A program made the translations under genes and the position numbers. DNA of 5,503 bases from the NCBI GenBank assembly GCA_001717015.1, contig MAGV01000075.1:5823-11325 (forward strand), in the 5' to 3' direction. Shown piece after piece: positions 1 through 5,386 of the stretch. The notes beneath the pieces were generated by a model. That model was not told the origin of the DNA and made no database searches. It saw only the letters and a list, made by a program, of their open reading frames with translations. Each line of letters begins with the position of its first letter. The first letter of the stretch is position 1. The DNA comes from Candidatus Methanosuratincola petrocarbonis (ex Vanwonterghem et al. 2016) (GTDB taxonomy: Archaea > Thermoproteota > Methanomethylicia > Methanomethylicales > Methanomethylicaceae).

Positions 1-26
1 GCGCATTTTATTTTTCAAATTTTAAA

Positions 27-43
27 TTTTTACAAAGTAAAAA
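27..43 (-). terminator. AT-rich hairpin and T-run after the nucleotidyltransferase gene
   Basis: A perfect 7-bp inverted repeat (TTTTTAC at 27-33, GTAAAAA at 37-43, 3-base loop) begins one base beyond the stop codon of the minus-strand nucleotidyltransferase gene. Read on the minus strand, the stop is followed by CTTTTTACTTTG, a T-rich stretch of the kind that ends archaeal transcripts. The stem is almost all A-T, so the T-rich character may matter more than the fold. The rest of 1-44 is also very AT-rich and could hold a promoter for the next gene to the left. Confidence 0.45.
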
Positions 44-44
44 G

Positions 45-791
45 TTAGAAATAGGACTCGAACTTTAGGTTGCGGAATGCCTCCTTTGCTTCGTTGTAGG
101 ACTCTAAAGAGCCAATGTCATACCAGTATCCGGCGAACTTCAATCCATAGACCCTCTCGGTCTCAGAGAGCCAGCAGATGAAGCGCCCGATCGGGTCGGG
201 GGGATTCCCGCTCTTCAGGTACTCGCTGACCCGCGAGATGCACTGCCATGGGAGAAGGTAAATCCCGGTCGAGACCAGGCAGCAGGACGGGTTTTCAGGC
301 TTCTCCTCGAATCTCCTGACCAGCAGGCTGTCGTCGACTATCACGCAGGCGTATTTTCTGGCATCCTCCCTCCGTGCGATCTCGTAGAGTGCTATCACCG
401 GCGAGTTGACCCGTTTGTAGAACTCCACCATGTCCCGGAGATCGAGCGAAAAGAGATTGTCCCCAGCCGTTATGATGTAGTCGTCCGCCCCAGAGTCCCG
501 CACCAAAAGCTCAAGCGCCTTTGTAGGTCCCAGCTTCTCTTCCTCCTTCTCAGAAGGTTCAGGGACGACCCTGACATTCTCATAATGCCTTTTCGATAAC
601 CACTCATTGAAATGTCGTTCAAACCGCTGGTTTGTGGAGATTATTATCTCTTCAAGATCCAGCACCCTCAGTTTTGCAATTATAAAATCAATTATTGTCC
701 CGTCGCCGATTGGCAGGAGTGGCTTCGGGGTGTCGAGAGTGAGGGGCCATAGACGCTTCGCGTACCCTCCAGCAAGAACGACTCCCTTCAT
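45..791 (-). CDS. NDP-sugar pyrophosphorylase (sugar-1-phosphate nucleotidyltransferase)
   Basis: 248 residues. It is expected to join a nucleoside triphosphate and a sugar-1-phosphate to give an NDP-sugar plus pyrophosphate in the cytosol. The N terminus carries the family signature, LAGGYAKRLWPLT (6-18) followed by PKPLLPIGDG (22-31), with Arg13 and Lys23 in the nucleotide/phosphate-binding positions. Further matches are LGPTKAL (88-94, base recognition), AGDN (109-112, with Asp111 as likely Mg ligand), FEEKPENP (161-168, Lys164 for sugar phosphate) and WYDIGSLESYNEA (223-235, Asp225 as second Mg ligand). It is a single GT-A-like domain that ends where many relatives (GlmU, archaeal GCD1-like proteins) continue into a left-handed beta-helix, so it resembles the short RmlA-type forms. 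The sugar and nucleotide cannot be read from sequence. I chose ATG 791 over an in-frame ATG at 827: the family begins at MKGVVLAGG, GGTG lies 8 nt upstream of 791, and the 827 start sits inside the TATA element. The nearby GT75 gene suggests a shared nucleotide-sugar pathway. Confidence 0.9.
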   Translation of the reverse strand: MKGVVLAGGYAKRLWPLTLDTPKPLLPIGDGTIIDFIIAKLRVLDLEEIIISTNQRFERHFNEWLSKRHYENVRVVPEPSEKEEEKLGPTKALELLVRDSGADDYIITAGDNLFSLDLRDMVEFYKRVNSPVIALYEIARREDARKYACVIVDDSLLVRRFEEKPENPSCCLVSTGIYLLPWQCISRVSEYLKSGNPPDPIGRFICWLSETERVYGLKFAGYWYDIGSLESYNEAKEAFRNLKFESYF

Positions 792-799
792 GGAAAAAG

Positions 800-803
800 C
801 ACC
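800..803 (-). promoter_or_regulatory. GGTG ribosome-binding site for the nucleotidyltransferase
   Basis: On the minus strand TGGTGC precedes ATG 791 with 8 nt between. GGTG fits the archaeal 16S 3' end (anti-SD containing CACC). It helps choose start 791 over 827. It may lie at the very 5' end of a short leader if the TATA box at 825-838 sets the start of transcription near 804. Confidence 0.5.
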
Positions 804-824
804 AGTGAGATCTTTGCGGCAAAC

Positions 825-838
825 CATATAAATATTTG
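825..838. promoter_or_regulatory. Shared TATA element for two divergent genes
   Basis: CATATAAATATTTG reads as a TATA box on both strands: TATAAATA on plus and AAATATTTATATG on minus. Measured from its centre near 830, an archaeal start site about 26 nt away falls near 857 on plus (about 32 nt before the ATG at 889) and near 804 on minus (about 13 nt before the ATG at 791). It is the only strongly AT-rich element in the 97-base spacer, so one box serving both directions is a fair reading. The transcription start sites are inferred. Confidence 0.55.
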
Positions 839-865
839 AGAAGCTTTAGACGCTCTCGGCAAAAA

Positions 866-878
866 GGAGAGGAAGGAG
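866..878 (+). promoter_or_regulatory. Purine-rich ribosome-binding site (GGAG twice)
   Basis: GGAG occurs at 866-869 and again at 875-878, the second 10 nt before ATG 889. The stretch is a strong Shine-Dalgarno region and supports 889 as the start of the membrane protein gene. Confidence 0.55.
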
Positions 879-888
879 CCCAATCCGA

Positions 889-1353
889 ATGCTGTCTCCT
901 GAGGTCTACACGTTCATACTGGCGATGTCCCCAGTCGTCGAGTCCAGGGGCGCCATACCATACGGGGTTCTCGCAGGAATTGATCCGAACACGGTCTTGC
1001 TCTTGTCTATAGCGGGCAACATACTGCCGGTGCCATTTCTCCTTCTAGCGCTCTCCAAGATAGAGCAACTGATCATCACTCGCTCTGAGAGGAATTGGCT
1101 CAGGTCGCTTTATTTGAGGTACATAGGGTCCCTAAGGAGGAAGGCAAAGGAAAAGATCGATAGATACGGCTTTTTTGGGGTGATGCTGTTCGTCGCCGTG
1201 CCGTTTCCAGGAAGCGGCGCTTGGACTGGGAGCCTGGTGGCACATTTATTCGGCCTTGAAAAGAGGAAGGCATTGGCTGCAATAGTTTTTGGGGCGGTCG
1301 AGGCAGCACTCATAATTTATGCGTTCGTCACTTTCCTTGGGTTCGTCTTTTAG
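889..1353 (+). CDS. Small multidrug export family membrane protein (COG2426 / PF06695)
   Basis: 154 residues, a hydrophobic integral membrane protein. I recognise the family from SPVVESRGAIPYG (14-26) near the N terminus and the conserved VAVPFPGSGAWTGSL (102-116) in the second half, preceded by DRYGFFGVMLF. Hydrophobic segments are at about 5-15 and 22-30 (possibly a re-entrant hairpin around the ESRGAIP motif), 35-57, 95-108, 112-123 and 127-153. A basic, probably cytosolic linker rich in Arg and Lys lies at 65-92. The 'multidrug export' name is a database label with little experimental support; distant similarity to DedA/VTT-type proteins with re-entrant loops has been proposed, so transport of a small solute or lipid is as likely as drug export. 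Length and motif order are normal for the family. It diverges from the nucleotidyltransferase over a shared TATA element and converges on the GT75 gene with a 21-base gap. Confidence 0.85.
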   Translation: MLSPEVYTFILAMSPVVESRGAIPYGVLAGIDPNTVLLLSIAGNILPVPFLLLALSKIEQLIITRSERNWLRSLYLRYIGSLRRKAKEKIDRYGFFGVMLFVAVPFPGSGAWTGSLVAHLFGLEKRKALAAIVFGAVEAALIIYAFVTFLGFVF

Positions 1354-1354
1354 A

Positions 1355-1363
1355 CTTCTTTTC
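1355..1363 (+). terminator. Weak T-rich stop signal after the membrane protein gene
   Basis: CTTCTTTTC lies directly after the stop codon in the 21-base spacer between two converging genes. Archaeal terminators are often only T-rich tracts, so this could end the plus-strand transcript. There is no clear hairpin and the tract is broken, so this is a weak call. Confidence 0.25.
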
Positions 1364-1374
1364 GGTCTCCGGCT

Positions 1375-2472
1375 TTAGATTGAGTCTACGACCTCGACCC
1401 AGCGCCGCATCATCTCTACCTGGAGGGCGAGGAATTTCCTGTAGTTCTCGTTGTTCAATGTGGAAGCCCCTTTTTCAAGAAGGGCAGCCAAAGAAAGGTA
1501 CGAGTCGGCGTAGGAAGCCCCGGAGATCTCGCCGTCCACAAAGCGCCAGACCCACTCGTTGAGGATCATCCCATCCATCTCGCTCTTTAGGTCCTTGAAG
1601 ACGCTGCGGGGGCGCTTCTGATGGGTCCCTACAGGCTTACCCAAGCAGACCCTGTCCCCCAGGTGGTCAGCCACTCGCTTCAGGAATATCCCTGACCATA
1701 TGTCGTCGAAGCGGTCGATGCCCATAGCATTCATGTAGAGCTGGTAGAAGGCAGGCACGATCTTAGGGACGAACGAGGTGTTCATGCTGCAGACTGCAAA
1801 GTAGGTCCCCCTGCCGACCACTACCTTTTCATTGAGCAGTCGCTCGCCCATGACATCGCACTTCCCGTCCATCCCGCCGTGATAGAGGATCGTCAGGGCA
1901 TCGAAGTCAGGGTTGCCGATCCAATGCCCCATGTTCAGGACGCAGCTACCTCCCAGGCTCTCCCAAGAGTATTCCTCGGCGCGCGTTTCCGGGGAGTATG
2001 GGTGCCCTCTGGGGAAGAAGCGACCACCCCTATTCAGCGAAATCGAGTCGAGCGTGTTGTACCACCTTGCCTTTGAGTGCACAGTCTTCCCATCCCCGCC
2101 GAAGAGGTTATCCCGGTGCCCAGGGATCAGCCCGTTGATGAACACATCGTCGTCCAACTCAACTATGAATTCGGCGCCCTCCTCATAGGCAACGAGGAAG
2201 CCGAAGCTGGTCTCTGCATGTGCCCTTTCTGGGATGACTTCCAGGTATTTCTTGTACCCTGGCCCGAACCTTGACTTGAACCACTCTTCCCGCTCCTTCG
2301 GTCCGTAGTACGACCTTTCGAGATCTGCCAGTATCCGTTCGTTTCTCAAACGGATCTCCTGGTTCCCCTCATCCACCACAACGACCTTCGTGTTTGTTTC
2401 CATAAGTTCCCGCTTCAGCGGCTCCAAGTTCTTCAATTCGTTAATGGTGGCGACGACAAGATAAGGTTGCAT
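1375..2472 (-). CDS. GT75 / reversibly glycosylated polypeptide family (UDP-arabinopyranose mutase-like)
   Basis: 365 residues, close to the length of plant RGP/UAM proteins. In plants these cytosolic proteins interconvert UDP-arabinopyranose and UDP-arabinofuranose and glycosylate themselves on one arginine. Family features in order: VVATINELKNLEP at the N terminus; VELDDDVFI (104-112), whose triple Asp (107-109) matches the metal/UDP-sugar motif; WYNTL (137-141); PRGHPYS (154-160), where Arg155 aligns with the self-glycosylated Arg158 of rice UAM1; WIGNPDFDALT (184-194); GTYFAVCSMNTSF (222-234); GIDRFDDIWSG (251-261); and a C-terminal VFKDLKSEMDGM (291-302). A second arginine needed by the rice enzyme (Arg165) may correspond to Arg164 if two residues are inserted. 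The natural substrate in this organism is not known; a UDP-sugar pyranose/furanose mutase or a glycosyltransferase both fit. There is no Shine-Dalgarno sequence, and a TATA box lies 25-26 nt upstream of the ATG, so the mRNA is probably leaderless. The pyrophosphorylase gene at 45-791 may feed the same pathway. Confidence 0.85.
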   Translation of the reverse strand: MQPYLVVATINELKNLEPLKRELMETNTKVVVVDEGNQEIRLRNERILADLERSYYGPKEREEWFKSRFGPGYKKYLEVIPERAHAETSFGFLVAYEEGAEFIVELDDDVFINGLIPGHRDNLFGGDGKTVHSKARWYNTLDSISLNRGGRFFPRGHPYSPETRAEEYSWESLGGSCVLNMGHWIGNPDFDALTILYHGGMDGKCDVMGERLLNEKVVVGRGTYFAVCSMNTSFVPKIVPAFYQLYMNAMGIDRFDDIWSGIFLKRVADHLGDRVCLGKPVGTHQKRPRSVFKDLKSEMDGMILNEWVWRFVDGEISGASYADSYLSLAALLEKGASTLNNENYRKFLALQVEMMRRWVEVVDSI

Positions 2473-2476
2473 GAAG

Positions 2477-2487
2477 AAAAAAGGTAA
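2477..2487 (-). terminator. T-run between the M20 and GT75 genes
   Basis: On the minus strand CTTTACCTTTTTTCTTC runs up to the GT75 start codon, with T6 at 2482-2477. It could end the upstream M20 transcript, leaving GT75 on its own promoter. It also means that GT75 lacks any ribosome-binding site. The call is uncertain, since the same bases may simply be an initially transcribed region. Confidence 0.3.
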
Positions 2488-2493
2488 AGAGCC

Positions 2494-2503
2494 CTTAAAA
2501 GAT
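2494..2503 (-). promoter_or_regulatory. TATA box for a leaderless GT75 transcript
   Basis: On the minus strand TCTTTTAAGG is centred near 2498, 25-26 nt upstream of the A of the GT75 ATG at 2472. This is the spacing expected if transcription begins at the start codon. The box touches the first base of the upstream M20 gene's stop codon (2503-2505). Confidence 0.5.
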
Positions 2504-3669
2504 TAACTAATGAGCTTTACAAGAACGTCTCTCAGGTGCATGAGATCTCGGATATACACGAATTCGTCGGTACCGTGGAAATGCGAATCCTCGGCGATGG
2601 CGCCGTAGCTGACCACGGGGATCCCCTTCGATGCCAGGAATTTGCCGTCGTCCCCGCCCAAGGATGCTCCCAGCGGAAGCGGTGCGCCGAAGACGGAAGC
2701 GGTCGCCTTGAGGAAGACCTCGACAAACGGGTGCTCGGGCGGCGTCAGGAAGCCCTTGTCCTCCAGCATGATTCTCAGCTCAGCGTCTATGCCGAGCCTT
2801 TCCCGCGTTCTGTTGAAGAAATCGATTAGCTCTAACTTAGCTTCGTCCACCGGCTCATCGGGCAATACCCGCATGTCGAACCTTGTCCAGGCATTTGATG
2901 GGATTATGTTTTCCTTTTCCCCGCCGCCTACGATTGTGAAGGAGAAGCGGCCCCAGAGCTTCTTATTCGGAGAGCCCGGAGGGGCGTCTATTTTCGAGAG
3001 TTTCCGCTCCCTGAACCGGGCGAAACTCTCAAACTCCCTTATGAGCGAGGCTAGCTTCGGGATCGGGTTGTCTGACCGGTGGGGGTACCCTGCGTGCCCC
3101 TGGATCCCCCTCACGAGAACCTCACCCTGGACTATCCCGCTCGCCCCAACGCAGACCATGTCCGGCATCGCATCGACCACCACTCCGCAGTCGAGCCTCA
3201 AATTGAGGTCATTGATCACATAGCCTATCCCCCAACGCCCCCCGACCTCTTCGTCAGGTGACGCGATCAACTTTACGTTGTACTTCCCCTTCTCCCCGAT
3301 GCGAGAGAGGGCGCCTAGAGACGCTGCGATAGCAGATTTGTCATCGGCAGCCCCCCTCCCATATGCCCGATCCCCCTCAACTGTGAGGCTGAAGGGATCC
3401 CTTTTCCAGCCCTCGCCCGGGGGCACGACGTCGTAGTGCGTCAGCAGCCCAAGAGTGCCATCCGCACCCAAGTCCAACGTGCCTACCACGTTAGGCCTCT
3501 TCTTCCCGTCGCCAGTTAGCCCAACAGGATCGAATACTTCGACTTTCAGCCCGATCTCCTTCATCCTTTCGGAAATCAGGGAGGCGCACTCTTCGTAACC
3601 GCACTTCTTGATCGAGTCAGTATTGATTGAAACAAGCTCCTCCAAGACCTTGAGTTCATAAGGCAGCAT
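2503..3669 (-). CDS. M20 family metallohydrolase (ArgE/DapE-like deacylase or peptidase)
   Basis: 388 residues, a typical length for a two-domain M20 enzyme that cleaves amide bonds using one or two zinc ions in the cytosol. Metal and catalytic residues are all visible: LLTHYDVVPPG (75-85; ligand His78, with Asp80 supporting it), YGRGAADDKSA (103-113; bridging Asp109), SPDEEVGG (137-144; general base Glu140, ligand Glu141), VVVDAMPD (163-170; ligand Asp166) and SHFHGTDEF (362-370; last ligand His365). The lid/dimerisation domain carries QGHAGYPHRSDNPI (190-203), very like the GHVAYPH...NPI motif of DapE, and is followed by VGGGEKENIIPSNA (247-260). This places it in the ArgE/DapE/peptidase group, but substrate (succinyl-diaminopimelate, acetylornithine, LysW-linked lysine, dipeptide) cannot be fixed, and no biosynthetic neighbours help. 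The start at ATG 3669 is supported by GGTG 7 nt upstream. The M50 gene lies 43 bases upstream on the same strand, so co-transcription is possible. Confidence 0.9.
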   Translation of the reverse strand: MLPYELKVLEELVSINTDSIKKCGYEECASLISERMKEIGLKVEVFDPVGLTGDGKKRPNVVGTLDLGADGTLGLLTHYDVVPPGEGWKRDPFSLTVEGDRAYGRGAADDKSAIAASLGALSRIGEKGKYNVKLIASPDEEVGGRWGIGYVINDLNLRLDCGVVVDAMPDMVCVGASGIVQGEVLVRGIQGHAGYPHRSDNPIPKLASLIREFESFARFRERKLSKIDAPPGSPNKKLWGRFSFTIVGGGEKENIIPSNAWTRFDMRVLPDEPVDEAKLELIDFFNRTRERLGIDAELRIMLEDKGFLTPPEHPFVEVFLKATASVFGAPLPLGASLGGDDGKFLASKGIPVVSYGAIAEDSHFHGTDEFVYIRDLMHLRDVLVKLIS

Positions 3670-3676
3670 GACAGAG

Positions 3677-3680
3677 ACAC
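3677..3680 (-). promoter_or_regulatory. GGTG ribosome-binding site for the M20 gene
   Basis: GATCGGTGTCTCTGTC precedes the ATG on the minus strand, with GGTG 7 nt from the start codon. This is good archaeal Shine-Dalgarno spacing and supports the chosen start. Confidence 0.5.
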
Positions 3681-3689
3681 CGATCTATT

Positions 3690-3702
3690 CTTGGTCTCCA
3701 AG
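3690..3702. repeat. Short inverted repeat between the M50 and M20 genes
   Basis: CTTGG-TCT-CCAAG is a perfect 5-bp inverted repeat with a 3-base loop in the 43-base spacer. No T-run follows it on the minus strand, so it is not a clear terminator. It could be a small operator, an RNA hairpin or chance. Confidence 0.25.
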
Positions 3703-3712
3703 TCTTAATTGC

Positions 3713-4342
3713 TTATTGCAATTGCATGAGCAGTACCAAAGCCCAAGACGGAAGGGCAAACAACGCCCAGACTGCTTTGGACCATGAGAAGACCTTGTAC
3801 CCGTCGAAAGGAGGGATCGGGATCAGGTTGAATGCCGCAAGCCACAGGTTGATCCACATCCCGTAAAGCCCGAGTGGGTAAAAGGCTCCCCCCAGGTAAG
3901 AGACGGCATAGAACACAGCGACCAAGAGTAGGTTCATCGCAGGACCGGAGAGGGAAATCACGCCAAAAACCTTCTTCATGGCGCCAAAATCGAGGGACGG
4001 GGCAGTCATCATCGGAACGATATACACAGCGCCCAGCGCTGCAAAGATTACGTTGCCACGGGTAACAACGGACATTATGAGCGCAAGTATGATCCCCAAG
4101 AGCCAAACGTTGTAGTATGCATGGCACCCGTACCTTTTCGCCGTTGAACGGTGTGCCAGCTCATGGAGCAAGAAACCCAGGCCTGCTGAGGAGCCAGAAA
4201 GGAGGAATACGAAAAGGAAAAGATCTGGAGAGTCGAACAGGGTCCGTAAAGAGAAGCAGAGCGTGATTACGAACCAGGAAAGCAGTAGGCCCAGAACTTC
4301 GGGGATCTTCAACAGGGATACCTCATAATGGGTTTGGCGCAT
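3713..4342 (-). CDS. M50 family (site-2 protease-like) membrane metalloprotease
   Basis: 209 residues, a compact intramembrane zinc protease of the site-2 protease/SpoIVFB group, which cleaves substrates within or near the membrane. The zinc motif HELAH (60-64) follows a hydrophobic segment, and His60, Glu61 and His64 are all present. LSGPAMNLLL (131-140) matches the conserved GPxxN helix, and NLIPIPPFDG (172-181) supplies the third zinc ligand, Asp180. Hydrophobic segments lie near 15-32, 40-58, 77-93, 98-112, 125-149, 155-175 and 187-207. No PDZ or CBS domain is fused, so this is close to a bare catalytic core. Its substrate is unknown and no anti-sigma-like or membrane-bound regulator is seen next to it. 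The start is less secure than the others: ATG 4342 has no Shine-Dalgarno sequence, and the nearest TATA-like stretch (about 4350-4360) is only some 15 nt upstream, so a later start or a more distant promoter (4385-4394) is possible. It diverges from the AsnB-like gene. Confidence 0.85.
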   Translation of the reverse strand: MRQTHYEVSLLKIPEVLGLLLSWFVITLCFSLRTLFDSPDLFLFVFLLSGSSAGLGFLLHELAHRSTAKRYGCHAYYNVWLLGIILALIMSVVTRGNVIFAALGAVYIVPMMTAPSLDFGAMKKVFGVISLSGPAMNLLLVAVFYAVSYLGGAFYPLGLYGMWINLWLAAFNLIPIPPFDGYKVFSWSKAVWALFALPSWALVLLMQLQ

Positions 4343-4366
4343 CTGCTAATAAATTTAAAGGTTAAC

Positions 4367-4382
4367 CGGATTTTTCGATCCG
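4367..4382. repeat. Inverted repeat in the divergent promoter region
   Basis: CGGAT (4367-4371) and ATCCG (4378-4382) form a 5-bp inverted repeat with a 6-base loop, just upstream of the TATA box of the AsnB-like gene. The palindrome GGTTAACC lies beside it at 4360-4367. The place, next to the transcription-factor-B site, is where an archaeal regulator could bind. The repeats are short and may be chance. Confidence 0.25.
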
Positions 4383-4384
4383 AT

Positions 4385-4394
4385 CTTTTTAAGA
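4385..4394 (+). promoter_or_regulatory. TATA box for the AsnB-like gene
   Basis: CTTTTTAAGA is centred about 43 nt before ATG 4433. A start site about 26 nt downstream (near 4415) would give a leader of roughly 17 nt that still contains the GGAG ribosome site. The reverse strand reads CTTAAAAAG, so the element could also serve the divergent M50 gene with a start near 4363. Confidence 0.5.
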
Positions 4395-4420
4395 ACACTA
4401 GATCTAAAGGAAAGTCGAGT

Positions 4421-4424
4421 GGAG
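4421..4424 (+). promoter_or_regulatory. GGAG ribosome-binding site that decides the AsnB-like start
   Basis: GTGGAGAAATTGTC precedes ATG 4433, with GGAG 8 nt from the start codon. The alternative upstream ATG at 4328 has no such site and lies before the TATA box, so 4433 is the better start. Confidence 0.6.
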
Positions 4425-4432
4425 AAATTGTC

Positions 4433-5386
4433 ATGGAGCTCGAACAGAAGCTAAGGTCAATGCTATCTGAAACAGTGGGCAGGTGTGTTGATCGCAACAC
4501 GGGGATCCTTCTGTCGGGCGGGCTCGACACCAGCATACTGGCATATGAGGCGGCAAAATGCGCAGAATTGAAGGCATATACGGTGGCAATGAAGGGGGCA
4601 GATGCGCCGGATTTGAAGTATGCGAGGCTGGTGAGCAGCCATTTATGCCTTGAACACCATGTACTCGAATTCGGGATGGAAGAGGTTTACCAGGCCTTGC
4701 CCAAGCTGATCAAAATCCTCGGCGTATTCGATCCGATGGAGGTAAGGAATAGTCTTGCAATATATCTTGGCATGGGATTTTCTAAAGAAGACGGCGCAGA
4801 CACCTTAATAACAGGGGATGGCGCCGACGAGCTCTTCGCCGGTTACGATTTCATCTTCAACAAGACTCCTGAAGAGATCGAAAGGGATCTCAGACACCTA
4901 TGGAGTGTGATGACTTTTTCATCGTTTGACATTGGAAATAGCTATGGCATAAGCGTGAAGGCGCCTTACCTCTATGAGAAGATCAAAGGGTTTGCCATGA
5001 GTTTGGGGGTCGAATTCAAGGTGGGGCGGAGGGAGGGGGAGCTGTTTGGGAAATGGATCCTGAGGAAGGCATACGAAGGCCTGCTTCCGGGGGAAATTAT
5101 ATGGCGGTCAAAAACACCGATCGAGCGCGGGACGGGGACAAGCATGCTTGCCTCATTTTTTGAGAAGGAAATAAGCGACGAACTGTTCGATGAGCGCAGG
5201 AAGCTTTACTTTAACGAATACGGGGTAAGGATCAGGGACAAAGAACAGCTGGTCTATTACGAAATCTTCAGGGAAGTGGTCGGTCCACCCAAGGCAACAG
5301 GGGAAGGCCGGCACTGTCCACAATGCACGTCCGTGCTTAGGGAAGGATCTAAGTTCTGCAGGACATGCGGGGCCTATCCCGTTTAG
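4433..5386 (+). CDS. Asparagine synthetase-like ATPase (no glutaminase domain) with C-terminal zinc ribbon
   Basis: 317 residues. The body is the synthetase half of AsnB, an ATP-pyrophosphatase that adenylates a carboxylate and then couples it to an amine. The PP-loop ILLSGGLDTS is at 25-34, TGDGADELFAGYDF at 127-140 matches the AsnB GEGSDELFGGY motif, VKAPYL at 175-180 replaces the usual VPFLD, and LPGEIIWRSKTPIERGTG (218-235) is the familiar C-terminal motif. The class II glutamine amidotransferase domain with its N-terminal cysteine is absent, so nitrogen would come from free ammonia, a partner protein or another amine. The last 23 residues form a zinc ribbon, CPQC (295-298) and CRTC (309-312). 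The acceptor is unknown; asparagine formation, protein or peptide amidation, or a small-molecule amide are all possible. The start at 4433 gives a normal domain edge and has GGAG 8 nt upstream and a TATA box at 4385-4394. The frame is open back to an ATG at 4328, but those 35 residues are basic, unlike the family, and overlap the divergent M50 gene. Confidence 0.8.
   Translation: MELEQKLRSMLSETVGRCVDRNTGILLSGGLDTSILAYEAAKCAELKAYTVAMKGADAPDLKYARLVSSHLCLEHHVLEFGMEEVYQALPKLIKILGVFDPMEVRNSLAIYLGMGFSKEDGADTLITGDGADELFAGYDFIFNKTPEEIERDLRHLWSVMTFSSFDIGNSYGISVKAPYLYEKIKGFAMSLGVEFKVGRREGELFGKWILRKAYEGLLPGEIIWRSKTPIERGTGTSMLASFFEKEISDELFDERRKLYFNEYGVRIRDKEQLVYYEIFREVVGPPKATGEGRHCPQCTSVLREGSKFCRTCGAYPV

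Noticed and set aside
1..6. Minus-strand ATG at 6-4 as the start of the next gene
   Set aside because: Only two codons are inside the window and the TATA spacing is poor, so it cannot be assessed.
792..827. Extended N terminus of the nucleotidyltransferase from an ATG at 827
   Set aside because: The 12 extra residues do not fit the family start (MKGVVLAGG), and the ATG lies inside the likely TATA element. GGTG sits 8 nt before the ATG at 791.
1879..2274. Several plus-strand open frames of 65-91 codons
   Set aside because: All are antisense to the GT75 gene, have no ribosome site or promoter, and show no recognisable motif.
2642..3223. Long plus-strand open frame of 193 codons
   Set aside because: It is antisense to the M20 gene, whose motifs are complete. 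It is Ser/Pro-rich with no recognisable domain, as expected of a shadow frame in GC-rich coding DNA.
3705..4127. Minus-strand 140-codon frame with many Cys and Arg
   Set aside because: It overlaps the M50 gene in another frame. The M50 frame holds HELAH, GPxxN and the PPFDG motif, so the other is a shadow.
4328..4432. Upstream start of the AsnB-like gene at ATG 4328
   Set aside because: It overlaps the 5' end of the divergent M50 gene, lies upstream of the TATA box at 4385-4394, and has no ribosome site. The 35 extra residues are basic and unlike the family.
4433..5386. QueC, tRNA-thiolation or other PP-loop tRNA-modifying enzyme, suggested by the zinc ribbon
   Set aside because: The GDGADELFAGY motif and the C-terminal LPGEIIWRSKTP...GTG pattern are those of AsnB, not of QueC or Ncs6/TtuA.
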